This document shows positions 8,084 to 17,753 of a DNA stretch of 64,000 nt, one piece after another. The translations under genes and the position numbers were made by a program. The stretch covers positions 1 through 64,000 of the forward strand of contig NZ_QMBP01000025.1 in assembly GCF_003289945.1 (NCBI RefSeq). Reading direction: 5' to 3'. The notes beneath the pieces were generated by a model, which did no database searches, was not told the origin of the DNA, and saw only the letters and a program-made list of their open reading frames with translations. This DNA is from Mesorhizobium hawassense. GTDB lineage: Bacteria > Pseudomonadota > Alphaproteobacteria > Rhizobiales > Rhizobiaceae. How positions within the stretch are numbered: the stretch's first letter is position 1; each line of letters starts with the position of its first letter.

Positions 8084-8974
8084 ATGCGGCTGGTCTTGAC
8101 ACTTCTTCTCACACTCTCGGCCAGCGCGGCCTTCGCCTCGCCGGAGGACGATTATATCGCGGCGCGCGACAAGGCGATTGCCGACATCACCGCGCAGGAA
8201 AGCGCCAACACGGCCATCGAAACCATCGATGCCCAGAACGAGAAGGCGCTGGCCGACCTGCAGCAGCGGCTCGCCACCATTCTCGGCCCGCTTTCGGTCA
8301 AGGATTTTCCGGCGACCGGCACCATGAACATCGAAAGCCTCAACGCTTCCGATATCGGCTACGGCATGCTCGACGGGTTGCGCTATGCCCAGAGCGACGA
8401 CAGTCCGAGCATCGTGGCCTCGACGCGCGGGCTGACCGAGCGCTGGCTCAAGTCCAAATCGGCCGAGACCGAAGCGGATTTCAAGCTGCCCACGGACATC
8501 GGCGCGGCGCTGAAGCTCGACAATTTTTACACGCAAGCCATCGGCAGCGACGCGGCGTTCTCCGGCACGCTCGACTTTTCGCTGAAGAAGCCCGACGGCG
8601 CCGACATGGTCGTCGCCCGGCTCGGCGGCTGGACGCAGGATGTCGGGCCGATCTACGACCAGCGCGTCGTCGTGGCGGTCGTCAAAGGCGACCGCGTGCT
8701 GATTGCCGAGGCCTCCGCCTCGCCCGCCGTGCCGAAGATCGCGGCCTGCGACTCGATCTGGGCAGCCGCCGACGCCGCCGCGCAGAAGACGCAGCAGGAA
8801 AATCAAGGATCTGACCAGGAGGATTCGTCGGCTTCCGATCCCGCCAACGCCGCCTGGGAAAAGGGCGATGCCGATTACCGCGCCTGCATGGCCCAGCGAC
8901 TGCCCGGCGATCCATCCTTCCCGGCGCTGCTGAAGCAGGCGCAGGGCCTCGCCGACAGCATGGCGGGCAAATAG
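8084..8974 (+). CDS. Exported protein of unknown function
   Basis: 296 residues starting MRLVLTLLLTLSASAAFA, a clear Sec signal peptide with cleavage after AFA. The mature protein is acidic, helical at its start (residues about 25-75) and contains two cysteines in the C-terminal third (AACDS and YRACMAQ) that could pair in the periplasm. I do not recognise the family. An in-frame codon at 8063 would only add residues before the signal peptide, so ATG 8084 is chosen. It stands alone downstream of a repeat element and convergent with the coiled-coil gene. Confidence 0.75.
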   Translation: MRLVLTLLLTLSASAAFASPEDDYIAARDKAIADITAQESANTAIETIDAQNEKALADLQQRLATILGPLSVKDFPATGTMNIESLNASDIGYGMLDGLRYAQSDDSPSIVASTRGLTERWLKSKSAETEADFKLPTDIGAALKLDNFYTQAIGSDAAFSGTLDFSLKKPDGADMVVARLGGWTQDVGPIYDQRVVVAVVKGDRVLIAEASASPAVPKIAACDSIWAAADAAAQKTQQENQGSDQEDSSASDPANAAWEKGDADYRACMAQRLPGDPSFPALLKQAQGLADSMAGK

Positions 8975-9013
8975 CCGGCCAGAAGCAATTTCGGGAAAGT
9001 AACCGGCAGTTTC

Positions 9014-10435
9014 TCAGCCTGCGGTGCGCAGATTTCGCCGCGGAACACGCCGCGGAGCGGGACGCGCCGCTTCCGCGATGATGCCGTTGACCGGAGGCGC
9101 GGCATCCTTGCGCGATCTGGCGTCGGTCACCCTGTGCAGCCGCTCGTAAGGCAGCAACTCCTTGATGCGGGCATTGAGCGTTTCGATCTCGGCGCGCAGA
9201 TCCTCGCATTCCTGCTTCTGGATATCGAGCTGGATCTGCTCGGATGCCTGCTGCAGGGAAAGCTGCGACAGGTTGGTGGTGACGGCTGACAGGTTCTTCT
9301 TGTCGATTTCGCTCTCTTCCTTGAGGACGGCGAGCCTTTCCTCCGCGATCTGGCGTTCGGTCACGGTGTCGTTCAACTGCGCCTTGAGGCTGACGATCTC
9401 GGCCGCGGCTTCGCCATTGTCGGTCGTGACCTTGTCCAGGCGCGACTGCAATTCCTGGATCTCGGCACGCAAACCACGCATCTCGGCCTGGCCGCGCGCC
9501 AATTCGGCCGCGCCGTCGCTTTCGGCGATACGCGCCGCTTCGGCTGTTTCGGCAAGCCTGGCCTGGGTCGCCTCCAACGTCTTCTGCAGCCGGCCCTCTT
9601 CTCTTTCGTGATTGCCGATCTGCGCCATCAGCTCCGCAATATGGGCGGTTTCACTGGTGTGGGTTGCCGCGAACTCGTCGAATTTGTGCCTCGCCTCCGC
9701 CTCGCGCTTCTGCGCCTGCTCCAGATCGACCGACAGGCCGACCTGCTTTTCGCGCAGCAGCTTGTTTTCGGCGCCGCGCCTGTCGACCTCGACGGTCTTG
9801 GCGGTCAGAGCCTTGACGATCTCGCCGAACTCCGTTTCGCGCCTCGAGCCCTCATTGCCCATCTCCACGAGTTCCAGGCGCACGGCCGCAAGTGCGGAGC
9901 GCAGCTGCTCCCGGTCCTGGACGAGGCTCGCCTCGCGCTGTTGCCAGGCCTCGGCCGCGCCGTCGCGCTCGCGCTGCTTGCGGGCGGCGTCGAGCAATTG
10001 TTCCGAGAGCGCCTTGTGTTCGTTGGTGAGGGCGAGGTTTGCCAGTTCCAGCTCGTTGGAGCGCAACACGTCGCGATGGAAGACGTTGAGGACCTCGCGC
10101 GTCATATGATGCGCGGTGGCGATCTCCGAGAGCTTCGCCTCGATCTCCTGCAGATGGCCCTGCCCGTCGCGGAAAAGCCCGGCGACGGCCTCCAGGGCGG
10201 CAAGCCGCGTCTGGGTATGCGGCGTCAGCCGCGATGGGGCTGGCTCAGGCTGCTCTTCGGGCGGCGGAGTCTCGTCGCTTGCCACAAGGTCCTGGCCGGC
10301 AACGGCACCGTCCTCCGACGGCGGCTGTTCATCATCTTTAAGAACGTCCTCGAATGCTTCCGCCAGATCCGATTGAAGTTCCTGAAATTCCTTATCGACG
10401 TCCTCGGCCCGCTTGATCAGAGACTTGAAATTCAT
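9014..10435 (-). CDS. Large coiled-coil protein
   Basis: 473 residues, almost entirely predicted coiled coil between residues about 90 and 420 (long Glu/Ala/Leu/Gln heptads, no proline). It is preceded by an acidic, proline-rich stretch and followed by a basic tail ending RRVPRRNLRTAG. There is no signal peptide or membrane segment, so it is cytoplasmic. The composition resembles bacterial cytoskeletal or polar-organiser proteins of alphaproteobacteria, but I cannot assign a known one. ATG 10435 (rather than GTG 10438) has AAGGGA upstream. The 530-base gap upstream separates it from divergent htpG. The basic tail could bind DNA, membrane or a partner protein; this is inference. Confidence 0.75.
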   Translation of the reverse strand: MNFKSLIKRAEDVDKEFQELQSDLAEAFEDVLKDDEQPPSEDGAVAGQDLVASDETPPPEEQPEPAPSRLTPHTQTRLAALEAVAGLFRDGQGHLQEIEAKLSEIATAHHMTREVLNVFHRDVLRSNELELANLALTNEHKALSEQLLDAARKQRERDGAAEAWQQREASLVQDREQLRSALAAVRLELVEMGNEGSRRETEFGEIVKALTAKTVEVDRRGAENKLLREKQVGLSVDLEQAQKREAEARHKFDEFAATHTSETAHIAELMAQIGNHEREEGRLQKTLEATQARLAETAEAARIAESDGAAELARGQAEMRGLRAEIQELQSRLDKVTTDNGEAAAEIVSLKAQLNDTVTERQIAEERLAVLKEESEIDKKNLSAVTTNLSQLSLQQASEQIQLDIQKQECEDLRAEIETLNARIKELLPYERLHRVTDARSRKDAAPPVNGIIAEAARPAPRRVPRRNLRTAG

Positions 10436-10972
10436 CACAACACATCCCTTACGCTCGACGACACAACCTTACGCTCGCCCCCGGGCGTACTTAACGAATT
10501 GCTAATCTATCCCTTTACCTTCCGTTCGGGAAGCCTATGCAAAGGAAACCAAAATTAAGGTTATCGCCGGCGCCAATCGTGTGCGATCCGCTGCCAGGTG
10601 ATCCCTCTTCCGCTCCTAACATATGTTAATTTTCTCTCCGGGTAGCCGCTGGAAGCCAGCGCCGCAAAAGGGAAAGACAGAGAGCTGCTTGTCATCATTC
10701 ACATGACCGATGCGAGGACTTTCGAGGCCTCAAACGAGCACTAAAAGTGAAACCTCCCGCCCCCCGCCGACGCCTCTCGATCGAAAGGCGCTCGATGGGG
10801 GCGTTCTTCCCCTTGCTTCTCCCGCACCTCTTGTTGCCTTCGCCGGCCATCCCGATATTGTCCCTGCCGAAGCCGGTCCTATCCGGACCGCGGACACAAT
10901 TGAAACAACCGCAGGATGAAGCCCTGAACGCGCTTGGCGCGACAGGCAGAACGGAGATTTGGGAAAGTCGAG
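10436..10972. other. Divergent intergenic region between coiled-coil gene and htpG
   Basis: 537 bases. The part near the coiled-coil gene (10490-10640) is much richer in A+T than the surroundings and includes the palindrome TAACATATGTTA at 10617-10628; it probably holds that gene's promoter. The part near htpG is GC-rich and contains an RpoH-like promoter (10830-10858). I see no convincing small gene in it, though an open frame starts at 10747. Confidence 0.6.
10830..10858 (+). promoter_or_regulatory. Candidate RpoH (heat-shock sigma) promoter of htpG
   Basis: CTTGTTG at 10830-10836, a 14-base spacer, then CCCGATAT at 10851-10858. The sigma-32 consensus is CTTGAA, 13-15 bases, then CCCCATNT, so the -10 element differs at one position. 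It lies about 115 bases upstream of the htpG start, in the right orientation, and htpG is a known RpoH target. Confidence 0.5.
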
Positions 10973-12859
10973 ATGACGGAACAGAAGACTGAAACCAGGA
11001 CATTCGAGGCGGACGTCTCGCGGCTGCTGCACATGATGGTGCATTCGGTCTATTCGGACCGCGACGTCTTCCTGCGCGAGCTGATCTCCAACGCGGCGGA
11101 CGCCTGCGAGAAGCTGCGCTTCGAGGCGGTCAGCCGGCCCGAGCTGCTGGGCGACGACGCAAAACCGCGCATCACCATCGCCGCCGATGCGGACAACAAA
11201 GAGCTCGTCGTCGAGGACAACGGTATCGGCATGAGCCGCGACGAGATGGCCGAGGCGCTGGGCACCATCGCGCGCTCCGGCACGCGCGCGTTCCTGGAAC
11301 GCGTCGAGGCCGGCAAGGCGACGGAGGACACGCAGCTCATCGGCCAGTTCGGCGTCGGCTTCTACTCGGTTTTCATGGTCGCCGACCGGGTCGACGTCAT
11401 CAGCCGCCAGGCCGGCAGCGACGAGGCCTTCCGCTGGTCGTCCGACGGCAAGGGCACTTACGAGATCGCGCCGGCGCCGCTCGAGACGGCGCCCGGGCGC
11501 GGCACGCGCGTCGTGCTGCATCTGATGGAGGACGCCTCTTCCTACGCCACGCCGTACCGGCTCGAAGGGCTGGCAAAGTCGCAGTCGGGCCATGTGCCGG
11601 TGCCGATCGCGCTCGTCGAAAAGCCCGGCGCCGAGCCGCGCGACATCGCCGATGGCACGGCACTGTGGGTGCGGCAGAAGAGCGAGATCAAGCCGGAGGA
11701 ATACACCGACTTCTACCGCAGCATTGCCGGCCAGTATGACGAGCCCGCCTCGACCATCCATTTCCGCGCCGAGGGCCGGCAGGAATACAGCGTGCTGGCC
11801 TTCGTGCCGGGATCGCGGCCGTTCGACCTGTTCGACCAGGACCGCAAGGGCCGCATGAAGCTCTATGTGCGGCGCGTCTTCATCACCGACGATGCCGACG
11901 TGCTGCCGCGCTACCTGCGCTTCGTGCGCGGCCTGGTCGATTCCGCCGACCTGCCGCTCAACGTCTCGCGCGAGATGATCCAGGAAAGCCCGCTGCTGGC
12001 ATCGATCCGCAAGGGCGTGACCAACCGCGTGCTTGGCGACCTCGCCAAGACGGCCGAAAACGACGCGGAAGCCTATGCGAAGATCTGGGAGAATTTCGGC
12101 GTCGTCCTCAAGGAAGGCCTCTATGAGGATTATGAGCGGCGAGAGCAGTTGCTGAAGCTTGCCCGCTTCCACTCGACCGCTTCGGGCGAAGGCTGGCGCG
12201 GCCTTGCCGACTATGTCGGAGCGATGAAGGAAGGCCAGAAGGCGATCTTCTTCATGGCCGGCGACGACCGCGCGCGGCTCGAGGCCTCGCCGCAGCTCGA
12301 AGGGTTTCGCGCGCGCGGCATCGAGGTGCTGTTGCTCACCGACCCGGTCGACAGTTTCTGGGTGACCATGGCGCCGGAATTCGACGGCAAGCCGTTCAAA
12401 TCGGTGACGCAGGGCGCCGCCGAGCTTGCCGATGTCGCGCTGCCCGAGAACGCGGCGAAGCCGGATGCCGAAACGCCGTCGGACATCGCGACGTTTCTGG
12501 CATTCGTGAAGACGACGCTCGGCGACGAGGTGTCGGACGTGAAAGCCTCCGACCGGCTGACCGAAAGCGCCGTCTGCCTCGTCGCGCCCGAGCATGGCCC
12601 CGACCGCCAGTTCGAGCGGCTGCTCAACGCCGCCGGCCGGCTCGACAAGGCCGCCAAGCCGATCCTCGAGATCAACCCGCGGCATGGGCGCGTCGCGGCG
12701 CTGGCCAAACTCGGCGACGACGAACAGGCGTTCAAGGAAGACGCCGCACACCTGCTCTACGACGAAGCGCGCGTGCTCGACGGCGACAAGCCGGCGGACG
12801 CGAAAGCCTTCTCGGCGCGCCTGGCGCGGCTGATCGATCGCGGGTTGGCGAAGGGGTGA
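10973..12859 (+). CDS. htpG: Molecular chaperone HtpG (Hsp90)
   Basis: 628 residues, the normal HtpG length. The N-terminal GHKL ATPase motifs are all present: ELISNAADACEKLR (Glu and Asn for ATP/Mg), DNGIGM, GTIARSGT and GQFGVGFYS. The middle domain contains the catalytic-loop arginine region (PLNVSREMIQES). The C-terminal dimerisation domain lacks the eukaryotic MEEVD tail, as expected. It is a cytosolic ATP-dependent homodimeric chaperone. The frame is open to 10934, but the ATG at 10973 fits the family N-terminus (TRTFEADVSRLLHMM). Probable heat-shock regulation by the RpoH-like promoter upstream. Confidence 0.97.
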   Translation: MTEQKTETRTFEADVSRLLHMMVHSVYSDRDVFLRELISNAADACEKLRFEAVSRPELLGDDAKPRITIAADADNKELVVEDNGIGMSRDEMAEALGTIARSGTRAFLERVEAGKATEDTQLIGQFGVGFYSVFMVADRVDVISRQAGSDEAFRWSSDGKGTYEIAPAPLETAPGRGTRVVLHLMEDASSYATPYRLEGLAKSQSGHVPVPIALVEKPGAEPRDIADGTALWVRQKSEIKPEEYTDFYRSIAGQYDEPASTIHFRAEGRQEYSVLAFVPGSRPFDLFDQDRKGRMKLYVRRVFITDDADVLPRYLRFVRGLVDSADLPLNVSREMIQESPLLASIRKGVTNRVLGDLAKTAENDAEAYAKIWENFGVVLKEGLYEDYERREQLLKLARFHSTASGEGWRGLADYVGAMKEGQKAIFFMAGDDRARLEASPQLEGFRARGIEVLLLTDPVDSFWVTMAPEFDGKPFKSVTQGAAELADVALPENAAKPDAETPSDIATFLAFVKTTLGDEVSDVKASDRLTESAVCLVAPEHGPDRQFERLLNAAGRLDKAAKPILEINPRHGRVAALAKLGDDEQAFKEDAAHLLYDEARVLDGDKPADAKAFSARLARLIDRGLAKG

Positions 12860-12978
12860 TGCCCCGGCGCTGCGTTTGCGCCACCCACCAGCGTCCAGCC
12901 GAAACTGGACGCTGGCACATTTCCGGCGGCCCGCCAAGCTCTATCGTCGTCTCGCTGGAATGAGCGGCAGGAGCTCCG

Positions 12979-13659
12979 ATGAAGCGCATTGTTCTGGTCA
13001 GGCACTCGGAAGAGCCGGGCGACGATCATGTCCAGACGACCCTGGAAGTGAACGGCCATGCGGTCACCACCGCGATGCCGTTCAAGGGTGAGGCGATCGA
13101 TCTCGAAAATGTCGACGGCGCCGTGATCTATGGCGGTCCGTTCAACGTCTACGACACCGACAAGCATCCGTTCCTCGATCACGAAGCCGCGCTGATCGAG
13201 CATTGCCTGGACAACGACCTACCGCTGCTCGGCATCTGCCAGGGCGCGCAGCAGATCGCCTGGCATCTCGGCGCCGATGTCGGGCCGGTGGAAAGCGGCA
13301 TCAGGGAGTTCGGCTATTTCGAGATCACGCCGACGGTCGAGGCCGGCGACTTCCTCGACCGGCCGCTTTTCCTGCCGCAGAACCATTTCCACACCTTCGC
13401 CCTGCCGGCCGGCGCGGTGCATCTGGCCTCGAGCGAGACGTTTCCCAACCAGGCGTTTCGGATCGGCAAGACAACTTACGGGCTGCAGTTCCATGCCGAG
13501 CAGGGTCCGGCCGGTTTCCGGCGCTGGCAGGAGCGGCGAGGCGCGCCCTACGGAACCCTCGGCGCGCAGGACCGCCCCCTTCAGGACAGGTTGATGGAAG
13601 CCCACCACGAGGCGCAGCTTGGCTGGTTCGGCGGCTTCGTGACCAGGCTGTTTGGCTGA
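12979..13659 (+). CDS. Class I glutamine amidotransferase-like protein
   Basis: 226 residues with the class I GATase triad: nucleophile Cys87 in LGICQGAQ and the His/Glu pair in GLQFHAEQ about 80 residues later. It is a stand-alone domain without a synthetase partner, as in the GMP-synthase-like subfamily used in gamma-glutamyl cleavage or amide transfer. Substrate is unknown. It starts with ATG 12979 after AGGAGCTCCG and is followed 24 bases later by a serine hydrolase on the same strand, so the two may be co-transcribed. Confidence 0.85.
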   Translation: MKRIVLVRHSEEPGDDHVQTTLEVNGHAVTTAMPFKGEAIDLENVDGAVIYGGPFNVYDTDKHPFLDHEAALIEHCLDNDLPLLGICQGAQQIAWHLGADVGPVESGIREFGYFEITPTVEAGDFLDRPLFLPQNHFHTFALPAGAVHLASSETFPNQAFRIGKTTYGLQFHAEQGPAGFRRWQERRGAPYGTLGAQDRPLQDRLMEAHHEAQLGWFGGFVTRLFG

Positions 13660-13683
13660 GGCGCTGTTGGCTGGAATTCGCGC

Positions 13684-14811
13684 ATGAACATAGACGGTCT
13701 CTGCGATCCGCGTTTTGCCGGGGTGCGCGATGCGTTCGCCTGGTGTTTTGCTGAAGGCCTCGAGCATGGCGGCGGCGTCTCGGTCGTGCTTCAAGGCAGG
13801 ACCGTCGTCGATCTTTGGGGCGGCCACGCGGATGCCGCGCGCACGCGGCCGTGGCGGCGCGACACGCTGATCAATGTCTGGTCTTCCACCAAGGGCGTCG
13901 TGGCGCTGGCGATCGCGATGCTGGTGGAGCGCGGCAAGCTGGACTACGCGGCGCCGGTCGCGCGCTACTGGCCGGAATTCGCGGAAGGCGGCAAGGAGCG
14001 CATCACGCTCGACCAGGTGATGTCGCACCAGTCGGGGCTCAGCGGCCTCGCCGTGCCGATGGACGAGGCGGGCCTGCTCGCCTGGACGCCCTATGTCGAT
14101 GCGCTTGCCGCCATGCCGCCGCTCTGGGAGCCGGGCAGCCGCTGCGTCTACCACGCGCTCACCTACGGCCATCTTGCCGGCGAAGCGGTGCGGCGCGTCG
14201 ACGGGCGCAGCGTCGGACGTTTCATCGCCGAAGAGATCGCGGGCCCCCTCGGAGCCGACTTCCATGTCGGCCTGCCGCAGGCCGAGGATTTGCGGGCCGC
14301 CGAGATGATCGAGGGTCCGAAGACGTCGGACTGGGTCGAGTTCGTGCGCGCCTCGTCCTTCCCCCACGCGTGCGACAACCCGGCGCCGCGCGCCCTGGCG
14401 CCGAACGACCGCGCCTGGCGCGCCGCCGAGGTACCGGGCGGCAACGGCCAATCCACGGCGCACGCGCTGGCGCGTATCTACGGCATGATGGCGGCGGGCG
14501 GCACTTTGGGCGGCAAGACTTTGATCAGCCGCGCGGCGGTCGAGGAGGCTGCAAGGCCGCGCTTTCGCGGCATGGACGACAGCTTCGCGCTGCCGGCCGC
14601 CTTCGCCGCCGGCTATCAGATCGAGGATCCTGTCTATGGCGGCCGCGCCTCGCCGCAAACTTTCGGCCATACCGGCTGGGGCGGCGCCGTCGGTTTTGCC
14701 GATCCCGACGCCGGCGTCGGGTTCGGCTATGTCACCAACCGCATGCTGGGGTTCGACGATGTCGACCCGCGCCGCAGGGCCCTGATCGACGCCGTCTACG
14801 ACGCGCTCTGA
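13684..14811 (+). CDS. Family VIII carboxylesterase-like serine hydrolase
   Basis: 375 residues, class C beta-lactamase fold without a signal peptide, so probably cytoplasmic. The S-x-x-K nucleophile motif is SSTK (about residue 65), the Y-x-x motif is YHALTYGH, and a HTGWGG segment replaces the KTG triad near the C-terminus, which is typical of EstB-like family VIII esterases. It probably hydrolyses short-chain esters. The gene sits 24 bases behind the amidotransferase-like gene, a likely two-gene unit with unknown joint purpose. Confidence 0.85.
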   Translation: MNIDGLCDPRFAGVRDAFAWCFAEGLEHGGGVSVVLQGRTVVDLWGGHADAARTRPWRRDTLINVWSSTKGVVALAIAMLVERGKLDYAAPVARYWPEFAEGGKERITLDQVMSHQSGLSGLAVPMDEAGLLAWTPYVDALAAMPPLWEPGSRCVYHALTYGHLAGEAVRRVDGRSVGRFIAEEIAGPLGADFHVGLPQAEDLRAAEMIEGPKTSDWVEFVRASSFPHACDNPAPRALAPNDRAWRAAEVPGGNGQSTAHALARIYGMMAAGGTLGGKTLISRAAVEEAARPRFRGMDDSFALPAAFAAGYQIEDPVYGGRASPQTFGHTGWGGAVGFADPDAGVGFGYVTNRMLGFDDVDPRRRALIDAVYDAL

Positions 14812-14982
14812 CGGCTCACGCGTCGCCGCGGTTCCGCAAAGCACTCTGGCTGCCACGCGCATCGTGTCGCCAGGATGGATTTGGCTGATCCCGATGCCGT
14901 TGAACTGTGACGCAGTTCACGTGCCGGGCGCGCAGAATTCGATTACAACATTGCGCAACCAGACAGGTGGGAGGGGAATGCC

Positions 14983-16101
14983 ATGCGGATGCGCCGGATG
15001 ATTTTCGCTGCGGTGTTCAGTCTGTTGACGGCGAAGGCGGCATTTGCCGGGCAGCCGACCGAATGCGACCGTTTGGCTGGCTCGCCCACCGACCCCAACA
15101 GGCTCGGCGAGGGCATCGGCCTGTACGGGATCGAACCGGTTGAAGCCATCGCAGCCTGCGAGACGGCGCTGGCCGCCGATGCCGACAATCCGCGCCTCCT
15201 TTTCAATCTCAGCCGGGCGCACCTGGCCCGTTGGCTCATCGATCAACAATCGGACGAGGAACAGGCGCTGGCGGGCCGGAACCTCGAGGCTGCCGCGGAC
15301 CGGAACTACCCCGCAGCCATGGTCGTGGAGGCGAAACGCTATTGGTTGGGAAACGCCGGCTTCCCGCAGGACGTCGGCGAGGCCATGCGCCTGCTCGACA
15401 AGGCCGCCCTGTCGGATGCCGCGGAAGTGAAGCAGGTGCGCAGGCTGCTTTTCCTGCAGCCTTCCGTCAGCGAAAAGCGCAGCGAGGCGCAAATCAGGTT
15501 CGTCAAGCAGGCTGCCGACACGAACGATCCCGACGCTCTGTTTGCGCTGGGCATGCAGGAGGATGACGACCGCCAGCAAGCGGAGGCCGTGCGCCTGTGG
15601 CAGCGGGCCGCGGCGCTCGGCAGCGCCGAGGCGGCGATGCTCCTGGCTACAGATTATCTGGCCGGCGACGGCGGCTTGCCGCAAGACCAGGTGGAAGCCC
15701 AACGCCTCATGCACCAGGCCGCGGTCGGCGACAATCCGGGCACGCGGACAATTCTGGCCGGCGTCTACGAACAAGGTCTCCAGGTGCCGAAAGACGAGAA
15801 CCTAGCCGCCCGCCTTTACAGGCAGGCGAGCGACGAGGGCAATGATGACGCACAGTACCACCTCGGCAGGTTCTACGAAGCGGGCAGAGGCGGACTGCCT
15901 CAGGACGCGCATGAGGCGGCGCGCCTGTACAAGCTCGCAGCCGAGCAAGGCAACGAAGACGCGACCCTGGCGCTCGCCCGCTACATGGCGGAAGGCCAGG
16001 GAGGCTATGAAGCGGACAAGACCAAGGCTTTGGAATTCCTCAAGCGCGCCGCGCACTGGAGCACGAAAGCCAAGGAAGAACTAACGAAGATCGGCGGATA
16101 A
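14983..16101 (+). CDS. Exported Sel1-repeat protein
   Basis: 372 residues. Signal peptide MRMRRMIFAAVFSLLTAKAAFA, then at least five Sel1-like/TPR helical repeats recognisable by A-x-x-L-G-x-x-Y and G-x-x-E-A patterns (for example GNDDAQYHLGRFYEAGRGGLP and GNEDATLALARYMAEG). Such repeats bind other proteins; in rhizobia Sel1 proteins (ExoR and others) act in the periplasm as regulators of surface and stress responses, but this one is not identifiable as ExoR. ATG 14983 has GGGAGGGG at 6-base spacing. Monocistronic, convergent with the ABC-F gene. Confidence 0.82.
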   Translation: MRMRRMIFAAVFSLLTAKAAFAGQPTECDRLAGSPTDPNRLGEGIGLYGIEPVEAIAACETALAADADNPRLLFNLSRAHLARWLIDQQSDEEQALAGRNLEAAADRNYPAAMVVEAKRYWLGNAGFPQDVGEAMRLLDKAALSDAAEVKQVRRLLFLQPSVSEKRSEAQIRFVKQAADTNDPDALFALGMQEDDDRQQAEAVRLWQRAAALGSAEAAMLLATDYLAGDGGLPQDQVEAQRLMHQAAVGDNPGTRTILAGVYEQGLQVPKDENLAARLYRQASDEGNDDAQYHLGRFYEAGRGGLPQDAHEAARLYKLAAEQGNEDATLALARYMAEGQGGYEADKTKALEFLKRAAHWSTKAKEELTKIGG

Positions 16102-16117
16102 GCGACCGCGCCCTTCC

Positions 16118-17740
16118 CTATCCTCGCAGTCCCGGAGCCTCCTGGCCGGTGCGCGCGACATATTCGGTGTAGCCGCCGCCATAAGTGTGGACGCCGTCGG
16201 GCGTCAGCTCCAGAACACGGTTCGACAGCGCCGCCAGGAAATGGCGATCGTGCGAGACGAATAGCATAGTGCCTTCATATTGCGATAGCGCCTCGATCAG
16301 CATCTGTTTGGTGGTGATGTCGAGGTGGTTGGTAGGCTCGTCGAGCACCAGCAGGTTGGGCGGATCGAACAGCATCAGCGCCATCACCAGCCGCGCCTTC
16401 TCGCCGCCCGACAGCACGCGGCACTTCTTCTCGATCTCGTCGCCGGAGAAGCCGAAGCAGCCGGCCAAGGCGCGCAGCGGCGCCTGGCCGGCCTGCGGGA
16501 AATTGTCCTCCAGCGTCTGGAACACGGTGCGCTCGCCGTCGAGCAGCTCCATGGCGTGCTGGGCGAAATAGCCCATCTTGACGCTGGGACCGCGCGCGAC
16601 GGAGCCCTCGTCCGGCTTCGAGGCGCCTGCGACCAGCTTCAAAAGCGTCGACTTGCCGGCGCCGTTGACGCCCATGACGCACCAGCGCTCGCGGCGGCGG
16701 ATCTGGAAGTCGAGGCCGGAATAGATATTGCGGCTGCCATAGGCCTTGTGAATGCCCTTCAGCGTCGCCACGTCCTCGCCGCAGCGCGGCGCCGGCTGGA
16801 ACTCGAAGGCCACCGTCTGGCGGCGCTTCGGCGGCTCGACGCGGTCGATCTTGTCGAGCTTCTTCACCCGGCTCTGCACCTGCGCGGCGTGCGAGGCACG
16901 TGCCTTGAAGCGCTCGATGAAGGCGATCTCCTTGGCCAGCATCGCCTGCTGGCGCTCGAACTGCGCCTGCAACTGCTTGTCGGCCAGCGCGCGCTGCTCC
17001 TGGTAGAATTCGTAATTGCCGGAATAGGAAGTGAGCTGGCCGGCATCGATCTCGATGATCTTGGTGACGATGCGGTTCATGAACTCGCGGTCGTGCGAAG
17101 TCATCAGCAGCGCGCCGTCATAGTCCTTGAGGAATTTCTCCAGCCAGATCAGGCTTTCGAGGTCGAGATGGTTCGACGGCTCGTCGAGCAGCATGACGTC
17201 GGGGCGCATCAAAAGGATGCGGGCGAGCGCCACGCGCATCTTCCAGCCGCCGGAGAGCTTTGAAACGTCGCCGTCCATCATCTCCTGGCTGAAACCGAGA
17301 CCGTCGAGCACCTCACGGGCGCGGCCGTCCAGCGCATAGCCGTCGAGCTCCTCGAAGCGGTGCTGCAACTCGCCGTAGCGCTCGATGATCTGATCCATCT
17401 CGTCGGCGCGCTCAAGATCGCCCATGGCGTGCTCGAGCTCGCGCATCTCGGCGGCAACCGCGCTGACCGGCCCGGCGCCTTCCATGACTTCGGCGACGGC
17501 GCTCATGCCTTCCATGTCGCCGACATCCTGGCTGAAATAGCCGATGGTGACGCCGCGATCGACCGAGACCTGGCCCTCGTCGGGCTGCTCCTGGCCAATG
17601 ATCATGCGGAACAAAGTCGTCTTGCCGGCGCCGTTCGGGCCGACCAGCCCGACCTTCTCACCCTTCTGCAAGGCGGCCGAGGCTTCGATGAAGACGATCT
17701 GTCGGCCGTTCTGCTTGCCGATATTTTCAAGACGGATCAT
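16118..17740 (-). CDS. ABC-F family ATPase (YbiT-like)
   Basis: 540 residues with two ABC domains and no membrane domain. Walker A motifs are GPNGAGKTT (about 34-42) and GVNGAGKST; signature motifs are LSGGW and LSGGE; Walker B segments are VMLLDEPSNHLD and LLVLDEPTNHLD. The linker between the two ATPase domains is charged and helical. Such proteins bind the ribosomal E site and influence translation or antibiotic resistance; length and N-terminus are closest to YbiT-type factors. The start MIRLENIGKQNG fits the family, yet the bases upstream on the mRNA are pyrimidine-rich (CCCTACT repeats) and no Shine-Dalgarno is visible. Confidence 0.92.
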   Translation of the reverse strand: MIRLENIGKQNGRQIVFIEASAALQKGEKVGLVGPNGAGKTTLFRMIIGQEQPDEGQVSVDRGVTIGYFSQDVGDMEGMSAVAEVMEGAGPVSAVAAEMRELEHAMGDLERADEMDQIIERYGELQHRFEELDGYALDGRAREVLDGLGFSQEMMDGDVSKLSGGWKMRVALARILLMRPDVMLLDEPSNHLDLESLIWLEKFLKDYDGALLMTSHDREFMNRIVTKIIEIDAGQLTSYSGNYEFYQEQRALADKQLQAQFERQQAMLAKEIAFIERFKARASHAAQVQSRVKKLDKIDRVEPPKRRQTVAFEFQPAPRCGEDVATLKGIHKAYGSRNIYSGLDFQIRRRERWCVMGVNGAGKSTLLKLVAGASKPDEGSVARGPSVKMGYFAQHAMELLDGERTVFQTLEDNFPQAGQAPLRALAGCFGFSGDEIEKKCRVLSGGEKARLVMALMLFDPPNLLVLDEPTNHLDITTKQMLIEALSQYEGTMLFVSHDRHFLAALSNRVLELTPDGVHTYGGGYTEYVARTGQEAPGLRG

Positions 17741-17753
17741 GGGTTCGTAGGGG

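Noticed and set aside
10617..10628. Palindrome TAACATATGTTA as an operator
   Set aside because: Perfect 12-base palindromes are expected more than ten times by chance in 64 kb, so only its A+T richness is notable. The same applies to TTGGTTAACCAA at 47760-47771.
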